Virus record (IMG/VR): IMGVR_UViG_3300044301_004401
Location: 1-36,883 of that record
Reading direction: 5' to 3' (one strand)
From: a virus
Length of the DNA stretch: 36,883 nucleotides
The translations under genes were made by a program, and so were the position numbers. Positions 26,501 through 32,169 of the stretch are shown here, one piece after another. Each line of letters opens with the position of its first letter. Position 1 is the first letter of the stretch. The notes under the pieces were generated by a model, which ran no database searches, was not told the DNA's origin, and saw only the letters and a list, made by a program, of their open reading frames with translations.

Positions 26501-27005
26501 TATCTGATGAGATAGTTGATATAAAATACTTTGAATATGATAATAATTCATAATTAATAAAATTATAAAGTGCAAAATATGTTCCAGTATTAAAAGAATT
26601 GTTATAAAGATCTTCAGCTGGTGTTAAATTTAATGAATTTGCTGGTACCACCGTATTTTTAACTGATGGTGGTTTAGGCATTTCCCTATTAGCATTTGTT
26701 GTAGAAGTTGTTGCTTCATTTACAAAATCATCTTCACCAAGTGGATTAGTTGGAGATGTTTTTAAAGGAGATGAATCGATGGGAGACTGATTTGTAATTG
26801 TGTAATTTGTAAAATCAGAATTAGTATATAATCTTGTTAAATTAGAACTATATACATGAAATTCAACAACACTTGTTCCTTGATAAAAAGAACTAGAAAA
26901 TGTTTCACTAGGAACAATACCAGCTAAGTCTGTTTGTATACCTTGTGATTGTAATAGTTCATTAGGATCTATTGGATTAAGTGATGAAGATACCGGAATT
27001 GCCAT
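17541..27005 (-). CDS. Giant tail protein with P2 gpI/T4 gp7-like segment
   Basis: At 3154 residues this one gene fills a quarter of the window. Residues about 600-660 read like the core of P2 gpI-type tail proteins: GYPYPMEGTQKEIYKRIFAN, then RKGTVTGLRQLINIWGVP and an I-S-E-F-G-G ending. In P2 the order W-J-I corresponds to T4 gp25-gp6-gp7, and here gp25 and gp6 precede this gene. It may therefore be a greatly enlarged gp7-like baseplate wedge (T4 gp7 has 1032 residues). Residues about 720-980 (IQFRFKTDRN, WWSVQVQRK, FQEFRYYRR) look like a concanavalin/LamG-type lectin domain. The rest is Ser/Gly/Tyr/Asn-rich beta sequence as in tail fibres. The final 60 residues (VPDPKTLKKPIPGGHIKNY) are more basic. 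No signal peptide, frameshift or internal stop is seen. Exact subdivision and receptor are unknown. Confidence 0.8.
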   Translation of the reverse strand: MAIPVSSSLNPIDPNELLQSQGIQTDLAGIVPSETFSSSFYQGTSVVEFHVYSSNLTRLYTNSDFTNYTITNQSPIDSSPLKTSPTNPLGEDDFVNEATTSTTNANREMPKPPSVKNTVVPANSLNLTPAEDLYNNSFNTGTYFALYNFINYELLSYSKYFISTISSDRTEIRIKNNTLGNDIIINAFNEFNNRINTGEYIDEFYINFGYNKLYIGINIKLEIEETTGTPAILIKLFDALDDTVSEFSELSIVTKVAESLAWEVRFEDDYSIVENVNYIKGPNINIPLNDLVNNSTTNKTWRELNQTSSIGASSQLHYLQNRKGVQFQLNYNNFDEFVHYSSAEQRLENFRTKMIEIEGYKEEIGSLLLPLTGATTGSSGYSSSVALLETKIDNVISKFDGYEYFLYFTTGSKSWPKTTDTIYPYPLYSYSSSQVKTWYGSTDEDDPYYSQTSRIYSASLYDEGNTDYLYYVIPPFITDNVDNDQYLKFVNMSGQLFDEIWLYTKFLTTVRNNSNALTGSNLPLSLAGNVIESLGMSTYGNDFETKNDYAKQYIFTVPSSGSLSGSSGIEYITDYIDVTNSSGSIINYYNTDQTTLGFLHQMLDTGYPYPMEGTQKEIYKRIFANMVSLVKRKGTVTGLRQLINIWGVPNTMLRISEFGGKNKKHNNDWDLWYNRYSKAYTTYDPNITTVDGKVKPSSSVIIPWRPLTANVYSSGGTESSSLNTNISVPDCIQFRFKTDRNIEPDTHYSESLLIKKYRIQNIEDECGGFAIRLERSMSQTASYSGSIKSTTADPYYEYGTLKLLISGSTQEGATPEHLYTSSGIYLPFYNKDWWSVQVQRKTNLSASVNNQLNEFEIFVGQKGYEGNDDNRIKWLGSSSITMPNNIISASMNAAWNRVRTNDNLFLYIPYYSNVILGGLYQPGGYNIIGNWSESSNNPTYNANIIGDPFSGSFQEFRYYRRAISQSQFFDYVMNPRSIEGLRGNFTGSNSSFDLLSFRIPLGNELEYQSQKIFTPSGTTFTTGFSWGIFGTDRLIPFNQPTLPNVGYNSTAARYKGFLGSVHPSSVGYVGPLYTSSFLFYSKNTPEVGAIGTASLTSSNYWVLTNFGEKISTSYPNAWSHFTSSLLKPNDEVVYLDQPSAGIRNRNSNKIAVADSESYGEVLSSMRSIYQDYPQNRPYNENTNNLEVGFSFQNEINDEIISAMGHGVISDIVGDADEIYGTAATASYDRYPRLTRIAEDYFKKYSGTGQYQVGTYSTTDPNNPGNPWSYRPKLREQEVDYNRLIQFYETSLFKAIKNYVPARTSLSTGIIIKPHLLERNSVKLASLTSKTTMAITPETGSIDGRFDVPGTPQGFQSPIINQDLTITSSIKVEEFSGGVSDDMFNKLAQNNYIDADEIVNFSKPGVYSGEVYPTSSVHQNPTASVNIPSFYTGSNKIYSGSFLYLQGLDNNLVYEPQFFTSFDHPFVPGVNWLAQYWIPLGGKMLDPYKFPATSSVINQSLYRITEVVYNQFGEPKLSGSGTFPNTPAGYVGKPTPIAYTNGQISSSTDLYDLSAAYTGSITNTSKHPLATNFHLRFMTAFSTGGTITQDISASILLTSSFNRILGRDSYVLPCAAGASPYIYENTFDEFILYPNESFMVVAAASQSVPFSENFYTNFLLMNNFTHSINFPLEDITDRSIVAHPISASWWRSRSLAIKNYPENSFHQTWVDNIDTTEGIVPRIQEDEKEFYDGEYSGSTLVAEDGEMNNGCEIKVYKAMDSRYHIEAINYVPKTLYYATMSWVEGTRSAGLEPNNYAPISNLYPPHTAKYDSWSKATSSYNVPWSGMDSAYPNTFDKGVVIFHHRVSSSYDAGEGNNGQILGHKIDAIHFDWSFFRSEPELFPINTADGNELDNTKPTTITNFPQSSTDPMSWIQYLIYLNEIEVESIVEFMRLWATSGLQAKFGCMPDFGIPNNIDPYPSESWFYNNTGSLIPEGDNDTLRTALNYVGAEAWDVPFNVMRELRYGRNEPYFNISLNDKDNVIRNNPSVDSQSYYNPKYNGNYDWDESGDDPNSISAIYHDDQQKLYNYQITNTTLNEYSRGSIIGLKGLARYVMLFGENNPELAGIESPSIAEYGSNYLTKTPYEGNFGTSTAWPFSSTAMPGFTCPIPPGGYNTHSLGRALIFSQSAGATWFTTTFVSKSQDLRTWTASGASTPTVPRGSASADRTNTIHINSFARAYKSSSQYPVPGKGTASVFFYQPTFTETSSFHRAMPFRIRISYHSSTGENMAATLKQDGNYDVKFLISMSYYLTDAGVGDNPFQFGYDPLNSKRRNIFDSSITSIYHSETNQIEFKPLAVVDHTTDEYLEYFYGDPESRIFLGAEQWKYGENWSSSFLFTGSDETAIVFDPYFEEAGFYNSDCNPTMNNENENRLNPHLFDVDYSTDLSVPVNLDLINKRSAILAQVPASNYTQRSSINPKYNGCKLLSADYNHFTSKTQGKNVVTFLNGDTGSWEGDKSYGPSAVIDTSPIYIAHFKQAIDSRERFDTMTFNIDSLIEIPDTDIIGKNQQPSIIGVDGSGDKLFNVSSTFPKGRALTINFNEQEKEFSSLNGQIINYSSLQVGTNKIYNPASQFQVIASNQINQYDTTPSQAFNAPQWITLEDPILELPPSSQSLDSGYSNLTTGSNMLILKGCPIYLRTRVPEYFGLLGEVDIHGPHLSLLNTLNKNIRMGDMSGSYNRNVTGSSWTYTGSTTYHNTDLGFRSSQFPLYTTANIISGSYGKNIMGWYNKWSVGETFGAFQGFVLFSRYFQNTFTSFVPTYEKEKKGVTWRFNPALSGVPEYENFQHDMLVEEGDIIRVTYDYLLTASSDNTVETITQDFEVMGYNLVPPILSGSTTVNPGDAFTSNVDFRLEQGSQPWTNPNSGYRGKGTYTGYQYGQECMLTSFGGPNASGILSQSSTYRSASFTGYYPDFYGPREDKITLATFGASKLASGTVINGIGPSDTPGQYQWCLSTNQRLLDSGSISKGTADPTVSSGADFSSIYEATGSNYNRDCAAWASGSIVMHMGNASTTSLLKEPTQVWIPDPGYIYDRLRVVPDPKTLKKPIPGGHIKNYTIFRRVNADDRVIVEITPPTGSKGIVTPSGDGFLIPNDLTETQKRNVQTVITSLKDKNAFQ

Positions 27006-27020
27006 TTTTATTGTTTTTTA

Positions 27021-27398
27021 TTAACTAGTTTCATCTATAACGTTAGTCCCTTGAGATGATTCAGCTTCGTCTAATGCATCTGTAAGGAGTGCTAAATTTT
27101 GTTCTCTTAATGCAGCTATTTCATCTAATAAAGCTTGAATTTCTGAATTAATTTGATCATAATTAGCATATTCCCCACTTGTTTTGGCAAGATACTCATG
27201 AGATTGGTAATCTCCAAGCTTAGGTATATCAAAGAAAAATCTATCATATAATTGCCAAAAATCATCTAGAGTAGCTAAATTAATATCAAAATAATTTGGA
27301 TCAACAACAGGTTCAAGTTGATCAAATGATGTATTAATAGTTTCATTAAATTTATCTCTATTAAATAATGTTCTTGTTAATCCTATTTTTTTTGTCAT
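27021..27398 (-). CDS. Small conserved tail/baseplate protein
   Basis: The 125-residue product contains a conserved-looking block: FDQLEPVVDPNYFDINLATL (25-44), DDFWQLYDRFFFDIPKLGDY, and S-H-E-Y-L-A-K-T-S-G-E-Y. I recall similar F-F-x-x-Y-x-x-L-F-x-x-I-P-K...S-H-E-Y-L blocks in small proteins of the tail region of marine T4-like phages. The C-terminal 45 residues are a Leu/Glu-rich coiled coil ending in a polar tail. It overlaps the upstream adhesin-like gene by four bases and stands 15 bases before the giant tail protein. It may act as an assembly partner or adaptor for either, but this rests only on position. Confidence 0.7.
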   Translation of the reverse strand: MTKKIGLTRTLFNRDKFNETINTSFDQLEPVVDPNYFDINLATLDDFWQLYDRFFFDIPKLGDYQSHEYLAKTSGEYANYDQINSEIQALLDEIAALREQNLALLTDALDEAESSQGTNVIDETS

Positions 27399-28549
27399 CC
27401 ATTTATTACTTTAAAAGTTATATTTTCATCAAATACTTTTGTAGTATTATCTAATTCTGTTTTTATTAAAATTGTATAATATCTTTCAGGTTCTAACCCA
27501 TTCATATAAACATCAAAATAACTACTATTAGCATCAGCACTTATTTGTGTATATTTTTTATCAAAATCTATTACATACTCATTTGTTTCACTATCTTTAA
27601 TAGCATAAGATGATGAAATAGGTAAATAATAATTAGTAGTATATATAGAACTAGTTGCAAAAGTTCTTGTAGGATATTTAGGTCTAGCAGCTAATCTTAA
27701 TCTTGCAACACTTTGAGAATAATATGTTCCGGCATTATTATAAACAGAAATAAATGATTCTGCTGATGATAATATAGTATTAGTTGAAGAACCTGTATCC
27801 CATGAGTAATCATCAAATCTAAATTCTAAATGTGGGGGGTATATAGTATTAGTATCAACTGAATAGTATTTTAGTGTAGCTGCTTTTGATTCTGATGGTA
27901 TAAATTCGTTTGAATTAATTTGTTTGATTAAAAATCCATCATTTGTAATATCACCTCCTGTTATGCCTTTAGATTGACTTATCCATATACTTGTTATATT
28001 AGTAACATCCTGTTCTATGTCAATTGGGTTTGAGTAAGTAAATACTTGAGATGATGTTATATCTAATTGTGTAGTAGATCCTGTCCACCAAGTTCCTCCA
28101 CCTTCTTTTCCACTTACACTATAACCATTTGATAAAGGTTCAAAACCTGATGTTATCCATGCTCTAGAACCTGATTCATCTCTCCATTTCCAACTACATC
28201 CTATTTGGGTTTCAGGAGAATTTAAATATCTACCCATTCCCATATCCCAACTACAAGATACAGGTAATATTTCTACTGTTGTTGATTGGTTTAAATTAGT
28301 AACAACTGCTGCGTAATTTTTTAAATATACATTATAACTTCTAGTAAAAATACCTGATTTTGATATGTGTGTATCAAATACATTATTTATTTCATCTTGT
28401 GAAAATTGAATTAAATATCTACAAGATTGACCTTGATCATCTTTTAAATATGTAGAAGCTTCTATTATTTCATCTAATCCTGTATTCATACTAGGATATT
28501 CTGAGTAAAGTGTTGCGTCTTTGGATGGATATATTTTATAAATTCCCAT
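27395..28549 (-). CDS. DNRLRE-like tail adhesin/structural protein
   Basis: The 384-residue product begins IYKIYPSKDATLYSEYPSMN, followed by G-L-D-E-I-I-E-A-S and, about 20 residues later, R-Y-L-I-Q-F. This is the layout of DNRLRE/CBM-like beta-sandwich domains, where D-A-T-L...N-x-G is followed by an R-x-L-I-x-F strand. Residues about 95-240 are Ser/Trp/Gly-rich and include a W-K-W-R-D-E-S-G segment. The C-terminal 100 residues have a second beta-sandwich look (YVIDFDKKYTQISAD, GLEPERYYTILIKTELDN). It is placed between the repeat protein and the small tail protein in the baseplate block. A part in the virion surface or in carbohydrate binding is likely. The sequence gives no proof of enzymatic activity. 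Confidence 0.65.
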   Translation of the reverse strand: MGIYKIYPSKDATLYSEYPSMNTGLDEIIEASTYLKDDQGQSCRYLIQFSQDEINNVFDTHISKSGIFTRSYNVYLKNYAAVVTNLNQSTTVEILPVSCSWDMGMGRYLNSPETQIGCSWKWRDESGSRAWITSGFEPLSNGYSVSGKEGGGTWWTGSTTQLDITSSQVFTYSNPIDIEQDVTNITSIWISQSKGITGGDITNDGFLIKQINSNEFIPSESKAATLKYYSVDTNTIYPPHLEFRFDDYSWDTGSSTNTILSSAESFISVYNNAGTYYSQSVARLRLAARPKYPTRTFATSSIYTTNYYLPISSSYAIKDSETNEYVIDFDKKYTQISADANSSYFDVYMNGLEPERYYTILIKTELDNTTKVFDENITFKVING

Positions 28550-28551
28550 AA

Positions 28552-29460
28552 TTAAAAGTCAGGATTAGTTAGTTCTGGTAAATTTGGTGTTGTATCTCCA
28601 TAATCAGTAGGATTCATTGAAGGAGGTAATTGACCACTTATACTTTCTTCTTCTCCACCTCCTGTATTAGGTGCTTCTGGTGGTACTGGTATTGCTTCTC
28701 CTGTTGTATAATATGGGTTTGTAGGTGTATATTTATGTAATTGTTTTAAACCTCCTACGGTATTACCACTTAATAAATTTACATTTTTATACGTTCCATC
28801 AGGCATATCGGGTGTTATTCTATTAGGACCACCTCCTGTTGGATCAATTGCTTCATTATTTGTTCCTGTACTCCTATCTCCTAAAAGATCTGGGGGACCT
28901 GATTGTCTATCTTCAATATCTAATGCTGTATTTTTTGTTGATTGTTCTAATGCTGACCATTTATCTACATTATTTTCAATCATTCCTTCTTTTCCAGTGT
29001 AATATGGATTATCTGGTGTGTATATTTGATTATATCTATCATCTGCTATTATACTACCTTCTGCAACATCTAATTCTGTTAATGATCCATTTTTATCATT
29101 TAACAAACTATTATCACCTCTTATTTCACCTTCAGGTTTATCAATAAATCCTTGACCTGCTCCTGGGAGGTAACTTTGTTGATGAGAGTATTGAGGAGAA
29201 TTAATAGGACCTCCTTCAGGATTTGTATTTTCTAAATCAAAATTAGTATCATCAAATGAATTTTTCATATTAGAATTATCACTTCTAATTTGACCTTCAG
29301 ATGATAATCTGTATTGGTCTTGAGCTTTAGGGCCATATTTTTGTTCATGCCCATATGTAGGTTCATTTATAGGTCCACCAGGAACTTCACTAGTTGATTT
29401 CTCTAAATCTAATTTAGTTTTTTCAAAAATATTTAATAAATTACTTACTGGTTCTGGCAT
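28552..29460 (-). CDS. Disordered repeat protein of the baseplate block
   Basis: The 302-residue product is low in hydrophobic residues and rich in Gly, Pro, Asn and Asp, so largely disordered. It contains two clear copies of a module of about 48 residues (14-63 and 71-118). Each has a D-L-E start, GGPINEPTYGHEQKY / GGPINSPQYSHQQSY, and an EGQIRSDNS / EGEIRGDNS end. A second short element, YTPDNPYYTGKEG (147-159) and YTPTNPYYTTGEA (244-256), also occurs twice, with a D-I-E-D piece near 181 between them. Repeated linear motifs in a flexible chain are typical of scaffolding or multivalent docking proteins. It sits between gp6 and the adhesin-like gene, so it may tether baseplate parts. I do not know the family. 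Confidence 0.7.
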   Translation of the reverse strand: MPEPVSNLLNIFEKTKLDLEKSTSEVPGGPINEPTYGHEQKYGPKAQDQYRLSSEGQIRSDNSNMKNSFDDTNFDLENTNPEGGPINSPQYSHQQSYLPGAGQGFIDKPEGEIRGDNSLLNDKNGSLTELDVAEGSIIADDRYNQIYTPDNPYYTGKEGMIENNVDKWSALEQSTKNTALDIEDRQSGPPDLLGDRSTGTNNEAIDPTGGGPNRITPDMPDGTYKNVNLLSGNTVGGLKQLHKYTPTNPYYTTGEAIPVPPEAPNTGGGEEESISGQLPPSMNPTDYGDTTPNLPELTNPDF

Positions 29461-29473
29461 AATTACTTATATT

Positions 29474-31333
29474 TTATAATGGTACTACCCTTCCTACAAT
29501 ATCTATAGATGGATATTTTACTTCAAAAATCATAGGATCTAATGAAGGATATATTACATCATCAATAGTAGCTGATGCTATGTCATATGCATATTTAGAA
29601 TATCCTAAATTTTCACCTCTTAAATTATTAATAGTTATATGTTTACATGTTTGAACTCCCTCAACTTTATCAAGAAGAATATATAATTTCCTAAGAAAGA
29701 TAGGATCATTTACATTCCATTTATCTATATTAAAATAATCTTGTAATTCACTTACACAAGTAGTTAATACTTCATTATTATTAAAATTAGGTAATACTAT
29801 TATATCAAAATTTATTCCTATATTAATTGTAAAAGCATCTTTTATTTTAATAGAATCATTTATCATTCTATACTCATATAAATATGTTCTTAAATTATTT
29901 TTTAATGTTGCTGATGCTGGTCTTAATTGTTTTTGGGAATTATAAGATAATATATACATGTCTAATACTGTTGGTAATTCTCCTGGCATATGTTCTCCTA
30001 TTTTTGAGGGCTGAGTCCATACTTTTGCGACAGTCCCAAATTCAGAAGGCATACTTAAAGCTCTGATTATATAATCTTGTTGTGTTACTGTTCTTAATTG
30101 GTTTTGAAAATTACCTAAAGCATTTTGTCTTATTTCTTCAAGTGTATCTGCATCTTGTCCTCCATCTGCTGCAAATGTATTATTAGATGCTACTGAGTCA
30201 AATACTGTTTGGGCTAATCCTGAATTTGCTACATTAGGATTTGTAAAAGTTATTAATGAAGTATTAGGTTTTACTAAAGTATTAGAAGGAACATTAGATG
30301 AAAATCCCCCTCCTGTTAGATATCTTACAGTTAAGGTAGTATTTGATGGAGCTACCCCATAACTATCTGTAAAAATAAAATTTAATGGGGAAAAAGCTGT
30401 GGTTAATTTAGTTTGAGAAAAGGGTAAACCTGTTCCTACATTATTAGGATTAGGTACTATATCTGCATCATTATTTGATACTGTTCCTGCTCCAAATCCT
30501 ATTTCTAATGTAGTTGAATTTAAAAAACGAGTAGTAAATCTTTTTTGTGTTTGTTTAATTTTTAAAATATTAGCAGCATCCCCTTGTGTTGTATTTGGAT
30601 CATTTGTATTTGTATTTTTAATTTTTTCAAACACACAATCTTGAGCTAAATTATCAACTTCATACCAAGTGTTACCATCTGTGTCTTTAATGTCATAAAT
30701 TCCTATAATATTATCTCCTTCTATTTTTCTTGTGTCGAATTTTTTTGGTGAGGAAAAATTAAATTCAATAGTATTTAATGTTGCAGAAATAGACTTACGT
30801 GATTTTTTTAACAAATAAAAATCAGGATCTGTTCCTGTTGCTGAATAAATGTTTATAATTGTAGGATCCATTGAACTACTTATTGAAAAATCAATTTGAT
30901 CTTCAATTAAAAAATCTACATCATTACCTGCTGTTGATCTTACTGTTGTTCCTGCTGGAATATTAATAGAATAATCATAATCTGGGGTTTTATTTCCTGA
31001 TGGGCCTTTTGATGGGATTTGTTGGTAAAAGTCAATAGTTGCTGTTGCAACTGTTGTCATTTTAGGTTTGTAACCCAACATATAGGCTAGATTAAAAATG
31101 TTTTCATCTTGTCTAGCGTATTGTATAAAAGTTTCTTGAATTTGATTATCTAAATAAAAAGATAAAACATCACCTACATAGGCAGTCATTTCAATAAATA
31201 ACATTCCTGTTGAAGTTGATGTAAAATCATTGTAAGTATTAGGAAAGTAAGTTTTTGAATAATCTATTAAGTTAGTTTTTAAACTATTAAAATCTCTACT
31301 TGTATAATTTATAATTCTTGATATCTCAGCCAT
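29474..31333 (-). CDS. 6: Baseplate wedge protein gp6 (P2 gpJ-like)
   Basis: The 619-residue product is close to T4 gp6 (660 residues). The N-terminus, INYTSRDFNSLKTNLIDYSK, and the T-S-T-G-M-L-F-I-E-M-T-A-Y-V-G-D segment are typical of gp6 in T4-like phages. Residues about 395-430 (LEEIRQNALGNFQNQLRTVT followed by Q-D-Y) are the core motif of the Baseplate_J family. Gp6 dimers join the wedges into the ring around the hub. The gene overlaps gp25 by one to four bases (TAATG), the same gene order as in T4 and P2, so assignment is firm. It lacks about 40 residues compared with T4. The next gene begins 13 bases after its stop. Confidence 0.9.
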   Translation of the reverse strand: MAEISRIINYTSRDFNSLKTNLIDYSKTYFPNTYNDFTSTSTGMLFIEMTAYVGDVLSFYLDNQIQETFIQYARQDENIFNLAYMLGYKPKMTTVATATIDFYQQIPSKGPSGNKTPDYDYSINIPAGTTVRSTAGNDVDFLIEDQIDFSISSSMDPTIINIYSATGTDPDFYLLKKSRKSISATLNTIEFNFSSPKKFDTRKIEGDNIIGIYDIKDTDGNTWYEVDNLAQDCVFEKIKNTNTNDPNTTQGDAANILKIKQTQKRFTTRFLNSTTLEIGFGAGTVSNNDADIVPNPNNVGTGLPFSQTKLTTAFSPLNFIFTDSYGVAPSNTTLTVRYLTGGGFSSNVPSNTLVKPNTSLITFTNPNVANSGLAQTVFDSVASNNTFAADGGQDADTLEEIRQNALGNFQNQLRTVTQQDYIIRALSMPSEFGTVAKVWTQPSKIGEHMPGELPTVLDMYILSYNSQKQLRPASATLKNNLRTYLYEYRMINDSIKIKDAFTINIGINFDIIVLPNFNNNEVLTTCVSELQDYFNIDKWNVNDPIFLRKLYILLDKVEGVQTCKHITINNLRGENLGYSKYAYDIASATIDDVIYPSLDPMIFEVKYPSIDIVGRVVPL

Positions 31334-31740
31334 TATTGTATTTCTATAGTTAATTCATCATCTATTCCAAATGGAGTTATAGTATAAAATAATGAAAATT
31401 TAATTATATTTTTATCTCTATCATTATCAAATTGTATTTTTACTATTGTAACCTCAGGAAATTCTGCTGCTACTACTGTTTTTATTCTTTCTTCAATTAC
31501 TACTGTTGTTGATTGATAAATACCTTCAAATATTATTTCTCTTAAATTAGCTCCAAATGTAGGATTATTTACCCTTTCACCATGATTAGTTAATATAAAA
31601 TTAATTAAATTAGCTCTAATTTGGTCCTTTTGAGTATGTGTAGGATTAAATACATTATCTGCGTTTAATGGGAAACCAAATCCCACAATCCTACGATCAT
31701 CACTATCTATTTCAAATTGTTGGTCTACTATTTGAGGCAT
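31333..31740 (-). CDS. 25: Baseplate wedge protein gp25 (GPW_gp25 family)
   Basis: The 135-residue product matches T4 gp25 (132 residues) in length. It has the family features: an early D-D-R-R-I-V-G-F-G-F-P segment, KDQIRANLINFILTNHGERV (38-57) with the conserved N-x-G-E-R, then N-P-x-F-G-A-N-L-R. The conserved acidic residue of the E-R-V motif is present. Gp25 links the wedge and the first sheath ring, and members of this family occur in all contractile injection systems. It lies directly before gp6, the usual W-J order, with a one-base stop/start overlap to both neighbours. Assignment is firm. Confidence 0.92.
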   Translation of the reverse strand: MPQIVDQQFEIDSDDRRIVGFGFPLNADNVFNPTHTQKDQIRANLINFILTNHGERVNNPTFGANLREIIFEGIYQSTTVVIEERIKTVVAAEFPEVTIVKIQFDNDRDKNIIKFSLFYTITPFGIDDELTIEIQ

Positions 31741-32114
31741 TATTTAGTATTCATTAAATTCATAATTTGATCCATCCCTACATCTCCTGTAGGTAATTGA
31801 CCTTGTGTTGTATCCATTCCTGGTTTTGGTACAAAATTTTGAGCGTGTTGAGAAGTAAATTGTCTTTCTGTTTCTCCTAATATATTTTTATAAGCATCTC
31901 TTTGCTCCTCCAATGACATTTTACGAGGTTGTGTATTCATCACAGGTTGTTGTGGTGGAGTTTGTGGTGTTATTGGTACTCTTGTTTCCACTACTGGTTG
32001 TGGTGATGTAACTCTATTAGATTTTAAAGCTTCTAATAATATATCTTTTATTTCTTCTTGTATTACTTCTTTAACTACTTCTTTTATTACTTTTTTTAAC
32101 GCTGTTAATTTCAT
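31740..32114 (-). CDS. Small protein: amphipathic helix plus Pro/Gln-rich linker
   Basis: The 124-residue product starts with a long amphipathic helix, MKLTALKKVIKEVVKEVIQE continuing to about residue 31 (I-K-D-I-L-L-E-A-L). A Pro/Gln/Thr-rich linker (36-65) and a short C-terminal region with Q-R-D-A-Y-K-N-I-L-G-E-T-E-R-Q-F follow. The N-terminal helix is of the same Lys/Glu type as those of the 170-685 and 6645-7502 proteins. In this position, between the 636-residue structural protein and gp25, it may be a baseplate assembly factor or a linker. A variant late box lies nine bases before the ATG, so it probably starts the transcript for gp25 and gp6. I do not recognise a family. Confidence 0.65.
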   Translation of the reverse strand: MKLTALKKVIKEVVKEVIQEEIKDILLEALKSNRVTSPQPVVETRVPITPQTPPQQPVMNTQPRKMSLEEQRDAYKNILGETERQFTSQHAQNFVPKPGMDTTQGQLPTGDVGMDQIMNLMNTK

Positions 32115-32123
32115 AATAATCTT

Positions 32124-32131
32124 TTTTTATA
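32124..32131 (-). promoter_or_regulatory. Variant late promoter before the 31740-32114 gene
   Basis: Minus strand AATATTTATAAAAAAAG: the ATATTTATAA core is intact and the box reads TATAAAAA, one base off the T4 consensus. It ends nine bases before the ATG at 32114, in the 55-base gap behind the 636-residue protein gene. Confidence 0.55.
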
Positions 32132-32169
32132 AATATTAATTAATTTTATTTTTTACACTTATTTTTTAA

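Noticed and set aside
29471-29478. TATAAAAT on the minus strand 10 bases before the 28552-29460 gene
   Set aside because: It lacks the ATATTTATAA core common to the seven other sites and overlaps the gp6 stop codon. In this A/T-rich DNA a chance match is likely.
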